Shown here in pieces: positions 21,386 to 36,600 of a stretch of 64,000 nucleotides of DNA (position 1 is its first letter; every line of letters begins with the position of its first letter). Source of the DNA: Rapana venosa (lineage: Eukaryota > Mollusca > Gastropoda > Neogastropoda > Muricidae). The stretch is from assembly GCA_028751875.1 (NCBI GenBank), contig CM054145.1, positions 5,263,626-5,327,625 on the forward strand, in the 5' to 3' direction. The position numbers and the translations under genes were made by a program. The notes below the pieces were generated by a model. The model did no database searches, was not told the origin of the DNA, and saw nothing but the letters and a program-made list of their open reading frames with translations.

Positions 21386-22735
21386 AGCCACAAGACCAGA
21401 GGCAGTCATTTACAAAAGCAAAATCGGTTTAATTAGAACTGAGGACAGCAACAGGGAATACACGGCAATATCACAATCACACAAGATTTCATCCACCCTC
21501 ACCCTCTCTCTGTGCTAAGATGGCCATCAGATAGATAGTTTCCATATCTTCAACAAACAGACATCTGTAGTTAGTTAACAGTTGCATGCATGCATCTACA
21601 CGACTTCATTTCTCCTGTAACTCCTTGAGAAGTTGTCGGGGCACTGCATTGCTCTGACTTCTTCAGGTCCGATGTCTCCTAACCCTAGTGGATATCTGAC
21701 TGGCTACTGACTGGCTAAGTCGTTAAGATCCAAATCAAGGTCAGGTCTGGTTCTGCCTTGTATATTCTGTACAGTGTCCCAACAGCTCCTCAAGCAGGGA
21801 GATAGCCATTCATCACCCTTGCAGAACTAACCCAAGTTCCACACTTTAAAATGTGTCCTTTCTGTCAGTCACTCATAACAAAATTTTTTTGGTAAAGATG
21901 GCATGCTTATTGCATGCTAGAATGAAGTATGCCAACAGTAGTCTTTTCCTGGCCACGCTGTAGCTGGTTCTGCATGAACAGTGAGCAAACAAGTGAATGA
22001 ACTAGCTTCAAGTCTTCCAGGCTGGATTTTGAACACCTAACTCTTTGATACATCACCACCAACGATGAGGTCTTCAGCAAAAGCACCGACTTTCCAGCAT
22101 CACATACAAAATACTTGACAGTCGGGGATGAATGACGGCATTCTACGTCAAAAGCATGTCTCTCTCTCTCTGCCTGCGTTTTCCAGAAACAATGGGTTGG
22201 GTTTTTTTAGCACATGCGTCCATCTGATGGCCACCTAAAGGCTAAACTTCCATCCACTTGCTCTAGCACACTGACAACAGGAATCCAGACATTTAAAAAA
22301 AAATTTCAATATGCCCCCCCCATGTTCAGCCTCCCCTTCTACCCCTTATCACGAGGTAAATAAATACGCACATGGTGACATCGATATCTGAGGGACTTCC
22401 CATTGTTTCTGCTAATATTTCCGTGACAATTCTACAAAACTGCATCTGTAAACATAACGCAAAGCTTTTAAAATAAACTTAAACATATCAATCATCAACC
22501 TCAAAAACAAAAGAAAAGTCACTGCTAATCTTTCTGTTTGCATCTGACATATTTCTGCCAAGGCAAACTCCCACGGAGAGAACGAAAAAGCAGTGAATCC
22601 TCAAAACACATTCTTCCAACGATACAACCCCACCCTCCCCACACACACAAATGATGAAATTTTGAACATGACAGATCATGATGCCGAATCACACTGCACA
22701 CTTCGGAGCAGAACATCACACTTGCTCCGAGAAAA
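21386..22735 (-). other. 3' UTR/flank of CCT2
   Basis: This sequence lies downstream of the CCT2 stop codon and probably includes the 3' UTR. I cannot identify the polyadenylation signal with confidence. No gene or repeat recognised. Confidence 0.4.
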
Positions 22736-22908
22736 TCAATGGCAGCGGTCATCTCGCGGTCTCTGGCGTGGCGCGGCTCTGATGATGTTGTCCACACGCA
22801 GGATCATCTCAGCAGCCTCAGCCCCGCTGACCAACACCTGACGCTTGACCTGGAAGGACTCGGTGATGCCCAGCTCATTCATTTTGCCCACGTCCCCTCC
22901 CTCCATGT
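22736..22908 (-). CDS. CCT2: CCT2 last exon (C-terminus)
   Basis: The exon encodes [18 protein letters not shown], then [18 protein letters not shown] and [14 protein letters not shown], with the stop TGA at 22738-22736. The acceptor is TTTCAG. The first two bases complete an Asp codon begun in the preceding exon. This is the conserved C-terminal equatorial segment of the beta subunit. It appears intact. Confidence 0.93.
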
Positions 22909-24555
22909 CTGAAAGAAACCGACCATCAGACCGCCATGGTTAAGAGACATCCAGCTCACTTTTAGCATGACACACACACATATCTATATATATATATCTG
23001 CACTCTCCCAAAGTATCGGAACAACAGAAACTTGTGCAAAAATTGTTGCATGTGGGTAGCAACAGAGAACATCGAGCAGAAACATCTTGCATGCTTTAAA
23101 AGAAAAAACCAATCAAACTCAAAACGGTGGACAAATCTGCTTCGGACATACCTTTCCAGGTGTTTGCTGCGTCAGATGTCTTGGTTCTATTCCAAGCCAC
23201 TCATGACAATTACCACTCGACTCTTCGTTGTCGTCAGTCACCACTGCCCAACTCAAGAGTCACTCTTTGATTCTCCACATTCTTTTTGCCACTATCGTCC
23301 ATTTGTCAAAGATCTCAACTAAAACCTCTCAAAACTATTGCCAGACTCTTCCGTCACGAGAGAATTCTGAAATCTGCTTAAGCTCCATTTCAATTTGAGT
23401 CCACATTTTTTTTTAAAAACTCCCTCAAACACCACAACAAAACAAGCATGGTTGGTGTTCAGGCCTCATTTTGAAAACTAGAAGTCATGGTTGCATTCCA
23501 GAGGCACACACCAGCACAAAATTCTAGCACCTTGAACCAGGTAACCACAGTTGCCAGCAGCTACAGGCGACCGACCAATACAGCTTGGCGACTATAATCA
23601 CCACTCTGTGCTAAAAGTAGATTGTTCTAGCACCGCTCTTCTTGGGAAGCGCGGCAGGGAGCGACTGGGTCCACAGTATTGGTTGGCCCTTCTCTTGTCT
23701 GCCAGATCTTGTTGCAGATGTCTGCTGCCACAACAAGCACGATAAGGAGATCGACTTCATCACTGGCGTCATTACCCTGTCTGCCTGTGGAGGCAAGATT
23801 CCAGCAGTGCTCATCACCAACAGGAGTCTGCAGCATGGTCTGGCAGACAGGGGAAGGGTAGAAAGCAGGAGACTCCGTGGTTGATAGTCACACTCCCCTA
23901 ACAAGGCTGTCTCTAGCTCTGTCCCAACCGTGGTACCATCAGCCTCACCTTCAGCCATGCAGGCAAGGCGATGTTGAAGAGCAGCCTTCAGACTTGAACG
24001 ATGCTCAAGTCGTCTCAGAATAAGCCAACAAGAGAGAGGAGAACTGCTCCACTTCAAAGCAGAGGAGGCAATTTAAAACTTTTTTTTTTAAACACCCACC
24101 CTTTCCATCACTGTACAAATTTCCTTTTCTCCTAACACTTCAACCATGACTAGTGTGTGGAGAGGCAAGGTGTCTCAGAATAAGACCACAACTGAGAACT
24201 GCCCTTCGCAGAGGAGGCAGTTTGAAACAAATAAAAAATACATTAAAAAAACACCCACCCTTTCCATCACTGTACAAATTTCTTTTTCTCTTGACACTCC
24301 TATCACATCTACAGCGTGAAGGAGGCTTTAAAGCACTCTATACAAATCATGCGTTCAGTCATTCATTAATTCTCTGGAAGAGCAAGAAGATTAATCTGGG
24401 CATTGTTGTGAGGTTGGTTTGCAGGGTAGAAGCAGTACTGGAAAATCACATCAGCCACCAAAACCCCCCAACAAAATAAAACAAAATATATAAAAACAGA
24501 AAGAGAGGCCAGAAAAACAGGGAGGCAGAGAGAGAGAGGGAGAAAGACACAGACA

Positions 24556-24596
<41 letters not shown>

Positions 24597-24621
24597 GGGG
24601 GGGGAGAGAGGGGAAAGACAC

Positions 24622-24692
<71 letters not shown>

Positions 24693-27600
24693 CTGACAAC
24701 CTGACCAAACACAACATGGACAGAGAGTTGTTTTTAAAAAAAGGGCGGGGGAAAAAAGACGGACTCACCTAGACCCACAGTTTTCTGTCCCTCTGTGTGA
24801 GCGGCTCTCATCCTGGCCACCAGATCAGCGCTGTCATACCCCGCGTTGTCCGCGATGATGGTAGGCAGCTGAAACCACAGGAGCAACGTCGCTGAACTGG
24901 GCCAGCAGCAGACTCTACAACTGGTCTTTCCTCAATGTGAACACAGGTCCTAACATATCAAGTGAGTCAGATTTCTCTGTTTATTTTGGGGGGTGGGTTG
25001 GTTTGATTTTTCAACACAACAGAGGGCAACTTTTTTTTGGCCTCAAGTTAAAAGCCAACAAGACTCAAAGTGATGCACATTAATAGTACAATCACCCCTC
25101 AGAAAAAAATTTTAAAATCAATGGAACAGATCTGGAATATGTTCAAAATTTCAAATATTTAGGCTCTGAGAAAGAGATTAATGACTCCTGTCTACAAGAA
25201 ATCAAGGCTAGAACTGGTATTGAGCGATTCAGTTAAACATTTGGAAAGACAGAGGCATACCTAAATATATCAAAATTGGAATTGCGAGCACTAATACGGC
25301 CTGTATTGCAATACAGAAGCCTGGACTCTACTTAAATTGGAAAAAGACAAAATAAACGCAGCCTATATGTGGTTCTGCAGGCCACTTCTAAGAGTCAAAT
25401 AGTCAAAAATAACAAGTGAAAGCATTCTTGACAAACTCACAGTTGCAAAGACGAATGTCCACTTAAACTGATAAGTGTGGAGTGCAAAAGGCTGGTCATG
25501 CCAACAGAAACACAGACAAATCTGATGACGACAGTTCTCCAAGGTATAAAGTTGAGGGCAGAAGGAAAAGAGGCAGACCACCAACATCCTACACTGCCTA
25601 CGTCACTGAGGTCAGTGGTCTGAGAAGACTATTAGAAATTGGAGAACTCGGCAGAGATGGAAACCCTGGTAGCAATACATGGAGCTCATGAAACTATAAG
25701 TTATTTGGGATATGTTTTACTGTGTACTTTTTAAAATACAAAGCTAAGAAATTTTTAACTTTGACACTGGTGGGCAAAAACGGAAGCATACACAAAGTCT
25801 CACTATTGGTGAACCTCAGAGCTCTAGCCGAGGAACCAAAAAACAAAAATAATTTTAAAAAACAAAAAAACCCCAACAACCACAAAATTAAGGAAACTTT
25901 GACATCAACTAACTCAATAACTTCTGAACCCGTTTCTAAAACTTCCTCAACTTACGTATTGGAACTTTTCCTGTGATTTTCTTTATAACCAACATTTGCA
26001 TTGCAATAACAAAATTGAAATAAAAAAAGAGGGGGGGGGGGGGACAAAAACCGCTGGGGCAGAGCGAATTTTTTTTTTTAAAAGAAGAAACTTGTACTGG
26101 GCACAGAGTGAATTTAAAAATAAACTAAATACTAAAGTGTACTGACCATGCGGAGGGCTCTGGCGAAAGCTTCCATGGCAATGGCCTCTTTGCCAGGTGT
26201 TTTGGCCGCCAGTTGGGACACAGCTTCCGCCATCAGCATCTCTGAGCAACCTGCAACACCAATCCATCCCCATCACGTGTGCACAGTCACTTTTAGTGTG
26301 TGTGGTTGTTTAGGGGTTTTTTGTGGGAATCAGAGACAATTTTCTTTTATGATGACGAGGATGATGAAACAATGCTGCTATGGAAGTACATTTGCTTTGA
26401 GACTACTATCTAACAGGACTGTACTCTACGCTTCCTACCATAACATATCCCGGCGTCAACCAACCCCGAGAGACACAGAGACCTGCAGTGTTGGCCAGAT
26501 AATTTGATCAACACTCTCAAAATCACACCCGAAAAGTGGATGAAGCTGGACTGCATGATCCCAGTCTTCCCAATGACCCCACAGCAAACTCACTATGAGT
26601 AGGAGCCGGCCAAAGTTAAAAAAATTCCCTTTTATAGGATTTGAACCTGTGACAGTCACTTTTTCATCCATGTCATTTACACCTCTGCCAACCAAGAAAG
26701 CCACATCAGTGCAGTCATCTCAACCTAGTCCACGACTCGCATGAATATTCACTTCATTTTCCAAGCATAGTAATCTCTTCAAATATCAAAACCCTGTCAC
26801 TTTCATTCATCAGAACCCTGTCACTTTCATTCATTTCATGCAGCTTATAGCCCCACCAGCCACAAAGGCCACATCAGGGCTGTCATGTTATCTCAACTTC
26901 AGCAACGCCAATTACATTCTCCTCAAGTTCAACATCAACACCACCCTTCAAATACTCTAACACCATCAATCCAGGGGAGAGAAAAAAAGATTAAAAAAAT
27001 ATTAAATGACAAAAAACGCCTGAACCCCTTTATTCCTCACACTAAACCCAGGCTGTGTAGAGGACGCCAGCTTACAAAATAAAATTTAAAAAAGAGGCAT
27101 AAAGGAGGACAACGAACACTTCAAGGAACAGGGGAAAAAAATAGAAAAAAGGCCATCCATGCAAATAACACTGCAGAATGGACACCCTGTTCCTATTCCA
27201 GTGTTTGTAACATTACTCGCTGGCCGGTTGCCAGAACATAACGATACAGGCAAAAAAACATATCATGAAAAGAAAATATTTGTAAGCTTTGCTTGAAAAG
27301 AAACAAGAGAAAGGATTCTAAACCCCCCCCCCCAATCTCATATTACATTGGACGTGACCTTAACTTCTGTATTCCTAACATCAAATCAAATAAAGCATAC
27401 TGAAGACCTCAGGAATTCCACTATTCCATCATCCACATACTATACCAAAAAAAGAGATAAAAGACACTTTTGCACTTCAAGCACCAAAAAACAAAAATAA
27501 TGTGAAATGCCACATGGGGAAAATATCACTGCAGAATGGCCATCCTATGCCCATACCAGTGTTAACAATTTCACTACTTGGTCACCAAACCCAAACAGTT

Positions 27601-30600
27601 CAGACAACATGTAAAACTGCATTAAAAAGACAGGAGAGTGGACCAGGAAAGGTTAAAATGAGAGAGAATGAAAAAGCAAACGATAGATCTATGTACGCAA
27701 TAGAAATGGGGTTTTAGCAGTTTTCCTGAAGTTGGGTTACAACTACTACCAACGAAAGCACCCTCTCCAACAACTTCACAGGGGGACAGACATCCCACCA
27801 GACGTTACCATCAGGTCCTCAACACAAAATGCAGAAACGGTGACTTGCACCAACTGCGTATCTTAGGATACACAGCTATTATGTAGCGGCAGATTTCAAT
27901 CTCTAGCATTTGCTCAGGCTGTTAGACTGGAATTTGTTTCTATATATTCATTCCATCATCCAACCATTTATGGGTGGCATGTACCCCCCCCCCCCTTTAC
28001 TCCCTCCCAAATCAGACCTAGGGTATATTTAAATCATGCAACATGCCCTGTCTTGCTACAGACACACGCATGCATATACCACTTTCAGTCACAGCAGATC
28101 TCTGTGTACAATTCAGGCCAGTCTCCCTGGAAAAAAATGTGTTGTCCCCACAAGAGCAGCACCATCCATTTCTTTCATGTGCAGCCTTGCTCAACATACG
28201 GTATGACAGTGATTGCACTTTTACATTACAAGCAGAATTCTTCACAACGTAAAAAAACTACTATTTTTAGGTTTAATAGTGCAGCAATATCACTAAGCAA
28301 ATGATGCAAAAAACCCGCTTTCAATGGTCTTTAGTCTTTCATTCAATTTATTACTCTTTGCTAATTGATGAACTCTGGTTTTGTTACCAAAGCACCACAT
28401 GTGACCGGAGATGTAGCTCTGGCTAGAAAATGCTTCCTCACACCAGACTACTCCCTGTGGGCCGCGGGCTGTCAGAAAAATAGCATCAACCACCCTCGGT
28501 TCGAGCATAATTCACGTTCTCCTCCTCTTTGTTGCTCGTTCAATTTCTTCTGTCACCTTCTTTAGTATGTGCCACCTGATTGGGTCATCCTGCCTATTCA
28601 AGAGTGGACTTAAAGTTTACAATTTATCTCATCGTGATGTCAGTTTGCGGGCCTGGTTCGGCATTAAAGGCAGCACGAAATTTTTTTGCTCAAGTTCATG
28701 ATAGAAAAATAGTTGTCTTGTCTACGCGTTGACGAAGGATTAGGTATCCACAATACCAACCCAAAGACAATTACTTTTAAATCAAGCTAAGTCTTCACTT
28801 TCAGCTGTATCCACTCTATCCAGCAATTGCGATGAACTGAACCAACTAGACTTTTAAAAGGAAAATGGCAAGCTTAGGACACTCCTGACTCGAGTTCTGA
28901 ATTTGCCTGTGGGACCACACTGTATATCAACATATATAATACTTACATCCTTATGGTTGATTCAAATTACGTTGCGCAATGGAATGGCTCTTGCGGGAAA
29001 GCAGAATCAGGCTATCCAAATTGCTAGGTGGCTCCACCAGAATAAGGTGCACGCCATTCGACCCACGCAGCTCTCCCAAATAGTTGGAAGATTACATTCT
29101 GTTCCAGTTTGATTGTGGAGTTGAGGAGGGGAAATGTGGTGGAGCGAGGAGGTGGGTCGATGTGTAGAGAGAAGATGTGTGCGTGTCATGGTTGGGTGTT
29201 GTTATTTCCATGTGGATCGTACAGTTTTTGCTTATTTATACCCTGTAATCGCACCAATTTTATCATGACACCCATGTTCAGAAATGATTCTTTCTTTGCA
29301 TATGAGATCGTCAAAACCAAGTAGTGACCAATCAAAATGTACAGCTCTGACTCTTCTGACCAAATAAATACCATACTCAAAAAAAACCCCACACGCCCAA
29401 CTTTGGTCCATCCATCAAATTTATAACCTCATTATAGACATATATTCTTTTTTATTCAAAATCAACATATGGTGACAACAAATGAAGGTGACGTATTATG
29501 GACCAATCGACACAGCAGTTATGATTTTTGGTTTAGAAATTGCATCTTGCAATCCACCTAAGAGTCTTTGAAATAGAGATATTCGGTGTTCAATGAGAAA
29601 TAGAACATGTTCACCCTGTGACTACAGATGTGTCACTAACAACACTTTGCCACCTGAGTCAGCATCCAATGTGGTTATTCTTTTTTCCTTTAATTAATCA
29701 TCATCATAAGCGAATGCGCATGTTGTTTTCCTGTACTAGTTCATGACATAGCTTACTCTCTTACTGCTGTGTATAACATGAGATTTAGTTTATCTCATTC
29801 AAAGATATACTACGATCTTTATCACTGTCCATGTGTTGGGCGGGTGATAGATCGAACTCGACTCTCTTTTAGCAGGCTGTGACTCTCGACCACTGCATCA
29901 CCATCTGGCAATCCTTCCACCCACCTATTATTATATAGTATATTACTATATATTATGTAAGGTGTTCCAAAACTATGTGTCGTAGAAGTAGGAACAACGT
30001 AGAACTCATTTTGTGAGCGATTTAGGGTAGCACCATCTTCTACTTGTGCTTTATTCCCTAAAGAGTTACTCTTTACTGTAGGTGATAGGATTTTGGCAAG
30101 TGCAACTAAATAGTCACCCATCATTGGTACCTTACTGATGCTAGCTTCATACTGATTCTGTGCAGTCTCCTGCAGTTGAGGGTTTCGTCTGCTCGATCAC
30201 ACTTCTGTCAGGTGCGCGGACCAAGCTTGGTTTGGGCAGTCTAGTGAGGTGATTTCTCACTGACATGTTACGCGTATTAGGTAGAATTGTGTTTTGAGTA
30301 GAAGCAGTATATGGAAAACGAGAAACAATTCTTGAACTGAACTCACTCAGTGCTTGCTGAGGCTGGTGGTTGGCCATGTGGTCCAGGAAGAAGCTTTTGT
30401 CCTTGTTGATTTTACAATTAAGGATGGTGTTATATATTTTGTTGCGTCTCGCGATGTGAGATGGGCGATCTGTTGCGACAACGTGACGTGGTTCCCAGAT
30501 TAGTATTTTATGGGTTCTGTCGGAAGGATCTGAAGGTGTGTCAGAACGAGTGTGTGTGATTTGGGGTTTGGGATGGTAAGGGACTGTTGTTATGTTGATT

Positions 30601-33600
30601 CACTTGTGCCAGTAGTCATGTTTTCGCCGCTTCCCGGGGCCTGTGTTTATATCAGGGGGCGTGCCCACGCTAAAACGGGAAAGCGGGGGTGCGATAGGCT
30701 CGCGCATGCGGCCCTTCCGCTATGTTGGCATGTGCAACGCTCTTGAACAGTGTGATAAACTGATGGTTGTTGGTAAATTGTTGTGATACAGAGGCAAACT
30801 TGATTTGTCTCTGATAGGTTGACGGAAAATGATGAGGACCCTGAATTCCTGATTTGCTATCTTCCGTGGGGATGGTTTAGTTGCCGGCTGCCAAAACAGG
30901 GACGGCTCTTTGTTGCGGCTGGCATTTCGCTCGTACTAAACTCTGTTGCTTCTAGGCACGCGCGGGTCAGGGGTCCAAGTCAGGGTCTCGGGTGCAGACA
31001 CATTCTCTTTGCTGTGCTATTAGCGACTGGGCGATTTTATTTGAGGTTATTTATCATTCGCGTGGATGTCCTACTTGTTTTGTACAGTATCATATTTAGT
31101 GAACAAAACTTAGATACTGCTTACTTGTTTGTGGTGACGATGTACAGCTATTGGTAACTAATTTAATTTTTTTTTTACAAACACGGTGTTTCCAAGAAGA
31201 AGGGCTGAGTGTTTGGGTGTTTTCGTCTCTCTCTGGTGTGTGTGTGTGTGTGTGTGGGTAAGTAAGTAAGTAAGTCTTCAGAGCAACCCTAAAAGGAGAC
31301 TGCATAAGATGAGGGAGGAGGGGGGGGGGGGGGGGGGGTGTGGAGAGGAGAGAGAGAGGGGGGGAGAGTCGTGTTGTTGTGGAGTGTGTGTGTTGTGTGT
31401 GTGTGTGTGCGTCCCTGCAGGTATGCGTGTGCGTGTGGGTGTGTGTGTGGTGTGCGGGGATGTGACGTGTGGCGTGCGTGCGTGGGGCCGCATGCGCGTA
31501 TTGCGCGTGGTGTGTGTTCGCGCACACGTGTGTGCGTGCGTGTATGGTATGGTGCCCGTGTATGCATGGTGTGACCGTGTGTGTGTGTGTGTGTTTGTGT
31601 GATCGGCCACAGCATCTACATGTGCCAGGTGCTTCCTGTGTGTGTCAGTTTCAAGTTTAGTTTTCTCAAGCACAGTGTGCCGTGGCACTTCTTGTAGTTA
31701 CTGTGGTGTGGTGTGCACACGCGCGGTGTATGAGGTGTGCGTGCAGGCGGTATGTGTGAGTATAGGGTATGCGTATATGTATTTATGCCATTTTGTGTGT
31801 ATGTTTGTTGCTTGTGTGTGTATGTGTGTGTGTGTGCACGTGCGCTCATGTGTGTGTGTGTTTATTTATTTTGTTATTCTTTTTTTCAAGGATAATGGAA
31901 TAAGCACTCATGTGTTTTTTAAAAATCTAGTTCCCGTGTTATGCAGTTTTGTAATTTTGTATCCGTTTGGTGTGTGTGTGTGTGTCTGTGTGTGTTTCTT
32001 TCCGCTTTTTTTTGGGTGTGTGCTTTGATGTAAAGTGTAGGGCATGTGTGCAATTTGTTTTTTTACACAACACAGGACTGATAAGTGTAACATTTGATAC
32101 AACAATTTCTAACAGGATAGAAAATGCTTTTGAATAGTTCAGAAACATCAGTGAATAAAAACCGAGCCATTTGTGAGGTATCTGGCTTGATGACGTTTAG
32201 GATACTGGACAGACATTTGTTTTCTACTGTGTTTCGGGGTTATGTTATGAGCTGTACTGGAATTGGTTCATGAACAACCTTCGCTGTAGCAAGGATACCG
32301 CTAAAGCTGATGAAAAGTGTGTACGTGCTGTAACCCCTGACCAGCAGGAGTGTTATGAGAAGTCAGAAGCTGACATAATGACTGCGGCAGGACTTCTCCC
32401 ACACTCTCCATCACCCTGCCTTCACGGCGCTGGCGCGGCGGTGCTGGTAGCCGGTACGGTGTGTGTATTTATGGCTGGGTTCTGCCGCAGGTTCAAATTC
32501 CGCAGCCCCCCCAGGTTAGTCGTTGCATGCGTCTATTCAGTTTTTCCATTGTCATTGTTTTTAATAAAATATACTGCTTTTTTAGAGATGAGGAGGTTAG
32601 AAATATGTCTGTTTTTTGTGATTGTGTTTCTTCCTGCACACTCTCCTGTTTATCTTCATGTCTGTTTGAACTCTGCTGTCACATAACTCACGATGATAAG
32701 AAAGTACATGAGTTTGGATGTCCAAAGATAGTCGTTTAAAGCTCATTTTCAGAGTGCTTTGCTTGTCGTTTTAAACAATTCACTGTGCAAGGAAGATGTC
32801 GTGAAAGACCATCAAGGGTAATTTACCGGTTGAACACATGCTACGCTGCAAGCGGCTAGTGCTGCCTTTCCTTTTGGTCCTTGTATTTTTCTTCCACGCC
32901 CTGCAAGTGCCAGTCATGAACTTTGGCTGGAAACTTAAACGGGGGTTTGGAAGCATGTGAGAAAACAGGAAAGACTCAGGTGTAGGAGATGTGGTTTTTT
33001 GTCTAACAACAGGTTGTGCTCAAAACATCTAGTGTGAAAAAAGACCCAGCCTGAGAATGTTGAACCTTAGCCTTGCTGATGCCATTTTACTTCACCAAGG
33101 TGATAAATAGATTTATCAGTCTCGTGTACTCACTCTCGTCGCAGATACAACGAGTATGCAGCCCACAGTCTCGTTACCTCCACTTCACGAACTCCTACTC
33201 ATTCTCCAGCTCTCCATCTTTGCTATCCTTCCCGCCGCTCGATCTTTATCGTGCAGGCTTGAGAAGTTCTGCCATCACTCACAGTATACTGCTTATGGCC
33301 AACTGTGAACTCAGACTCCAGATCTCTGTTAGGCAACACTCAGCAGGCCTTTCTCTCCAGTCCTGCAGTATGGACCAGTCAGTTCACCCATGGTGCAGCT
33401 GCCCCTGTCTTACAAACAGCAGGCTGAAGCATGGAAAGCCGTTGTCCGACATGTGAAGACAGGGTCCCAGCAATCAGTTGAAGCCCTCAATGGTGGCTTT
33501 TTATCCACGGATTGGAATGTTGTCCTGGATGACAACAGCACTGCAGACACCCAGGCAGATGTGATCTCCTGCTATATCAACTTTTGGGTGGACATGGTCT

Positions 33601-36600
33601 TGGAGAGCAAGGAGGTCAAGATCTACCCAAACTCCAAGCCATGGATCTCCAAAGAACTCCGCACCTTGATTGAAAGAACTTTCAAATGACATGAAAACTT
33701 CAAAGAGATTCAGAAAGCAATAAACAAGAGAATACAAGCAGACAAGGAGGAGTATTCTGCAAAGGTGGAGGAACATTTTTGTCAAAACAGGCCCAAACAG
33801 TTCTGGAAGGACGTCCAAACTATAACTGGATATAAAGCAAAAAAAGGGGAGATTGTGACAGAGGATGTCCCCATAGCTGGAACACCACACACTCACAGTT
33901 CTTATACCAGTTTGACCAGAAGAACTTTCAAACAGAACAAGCAGAAGCTATGAAGACCGTTAAAACACTAAACAGCATCTCCAGTGATCATGAAGAGAAT
34001 GAGGTGCAGCAACTGTAGAGTTGCGTGTGCCCCGACTACATCAGCGCTAAACCCAGGGATGCCGTGACTCTCTTGCTCCAGTCTTCACTCGCCTGTTCCA
34101 GTAATTCCCTTTGACACCGGGCACATCCTCAGCGTCTGGAAAACCTTGACAATTATCCACAGTCCTCAAAGAAACAACTCCAGCAATTAAATGACTATAG
34201 GCCTGTAGCATTAACATCAATCCCATTCAAGTGTGCTGAAAAAATCGTTCCTCATCAGCTGAGGCTCCAGACTGCAGAGCACCAAGACCCCTCCAGTTTG
34301 CCTGTTCTAAAGGCAGGGGCACAGACGATGCTCTGCTGACTCTACTGCACAATCTATATGAACATTTACACCGTCCAGGAACTTACACCAGAATTCTTTT
34401 TCTGATTTTTCAAGTGCTTTTAATACATTACAACCTCATCTTTTATGCAGAAACTGCTGGCATGAATGTCAAACCAACACTGATAGCATGGATTTTTAGC
34501 TTTTTAACAGAAAGACCACAAAGAGTGAGGATAGGGCAAACTGTGTCAGACTACCTGTTGACTAATACAGGGGCCCCCCAAGGATGTGTTCTATCACCAG
34601 TCCTTTTTACCCTCTACACAGCTGACTGTCGCTTTACCGCTGACAACAATATTCAAATCAAGTTTGCTGACGATACATCACTAACTGGGCTTCTGAAGAG
34701 CAGTGAGACCTCATACAGATCCACAGTCAAGTTTTAGAAGACTGGTGTGACAAGAAACTATCTGGAAATGAATGTGTCAAAAACAGAAAGAATGATAGTT
34801 GATTTCCGAAAGGAAAAGCAAGCAGCACCAGTTACCATCAAGAATGAAGAAGTGCGGATAACCAGTGCTTATAGATATCTTGGCACGATTATTGACGACA
34901 GGCTGAGGGGGACTGAAAATGTTGATGACTGTTATAAGAAAGCAAACCAAAGAATGTTCTTAAGAAAACTGCGAAGCTATTTTACTGAGGTTTTATCAAG
35001 CTGCAGTGCAAAGCATTGCATTGTACAATCCAATCTGCTATTTAGTAACACCAGAAAATCTGACACCAACAAGCTAGACCGCATCACAAAAGCAGCACCA
35101 AAGATCATCCAAAAGGACATCACTCCAGCCTCGAGTCTCTACGAGAAGAGCTGCCTGAAGAAGTTGACCAGGATCATGAAGGACAACACCCATCCTCTCC
35201 ACCCTGCACTGGCCCAGTGTGCGTCCAAGCGTGAGGTCAGCAGTCGTCTTCTGTCCATAAGAAGCAGAACCTGCCAATACAGAGACTCCTTCCTGCCCAC
35301 AGCTGTCAGACTCTTTAATGTCAACTCCAGTGACAGCATCCTTGCCTGCACCGAAGAGAGCCGGAGAAAGAGAGAGTGTATGTGTGTGTGGATGGGTGTT
35401 GTGTTCTGCCATTCAGGTGTGCGCGCGTGTGTGTGAACAGATGTATAGGGGCATAGAAGTAGGGGTGGTGGGTGGGTGGATGGACGGATGGCTACATGCT
35501 AGGATGGAGTGGTGGCTGTGTGGAGGGGGAGGGGAGGGTTTGGGGGTCTGTGATGGAACTCACGTGCCCAAGTTGTGTGGCTGCTGTGTGCATGGTCAGG
35601 CATATATGGGCCTCTGAACAGCGTGAAGGGGTTTGTGAGTGTGTAGGGGTGGCGGCGGGGTGGAAGTATGGAGCAGGGTGGTTGTGAGATTAAGGGAAGG
35701 AAGGGGGGTGAGGAGAGGAAGGGGACATGGAATGGAGGAAAAAAGTGTGTGTGTGTATGTGCTTGCATGCGTGCATGCGTCCATGTGTGTGTGTGTGCTC
35801 CAGCTGGAGTGGGAGCAAATGTGCACATTATGCATGTTGTCTGTAGCATGTACTTGTAGGCCTAGTGGCGGGTTGCATGGTGGTGGCTGTGGTGCCAGGG
35901 AAGGGTGGGGGGGGGGGGGGTGTTTCAGAGGCTGGGTGTGCTGACTGAGGGAAGGAAGGAAGGAGCTGGGGGTGCAGCACCATGGCTGCTGGGCTGTCAG
36001 TGGACTTCTGGCTGTCCACTCTTACTTTGTGCTCGGTGCTGTTGTAGCCCTTCCTTTGTATGTTTTGTTTGATATGCTTGAGCACCATTTTCATCTTAAT
36101 ATTCAACTGGAATTTTTATTACTGTTTGATTCTTTTAGCTTGATGTGTGTGGGTGTGTGTGTGTGTGTGCGTGCGTGCGTGTGCTTGTGGGTTTGTGTGT
36201 TGTGTTTGCGCATGTGTATATGTATGTGTGTGTGTACATGCATTCGCGTAGGTGCGTGCCGCGCGCGCGCGTGTGCGTGTGTTTAACTACTGTTACCTTT
36301 TATCCCGTGTGTTCAGATTTATGTATGTCCATATGATCTGATATGATTTTAATCAATGTAAAACAAATTTCCTTTAATAGAATTGTGTGTGAATATGTGA
36401 ATATGTGTTACCTTTTATCATATGCATTCATTTTTATAAATTCTGTATTCTATTACTTTCTTCGATATGTTTTAATCACTGCAAAGCAAATTTCCTTTAA
36501 ACAGAGGACTATAAAAGAATTGAATTGAACTGAATTGAATTGATGTTCCTTTCCACCTATTCCCATGCTGCTCATTTCAATCTCTCCACCCAAGCCATAC

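Noticed and set aside
24446..24768. Leu/Ser-rich minus-strand ORFs resembling signal peptides
   Set aside because: Translations of the AG microsatellite.
31096..31688. His/Thr-rich minus-strand and Cys/Val-rich plus-strand ORFs
   Set aside because: Translations of a GT microsatellite tract.
32270..32686. 138-codon plus-strand ORF
   Set aside because: No family resemblance, no splice or promoter evidence, and the second half is hydrophobic and T-rich, as expected by chance.
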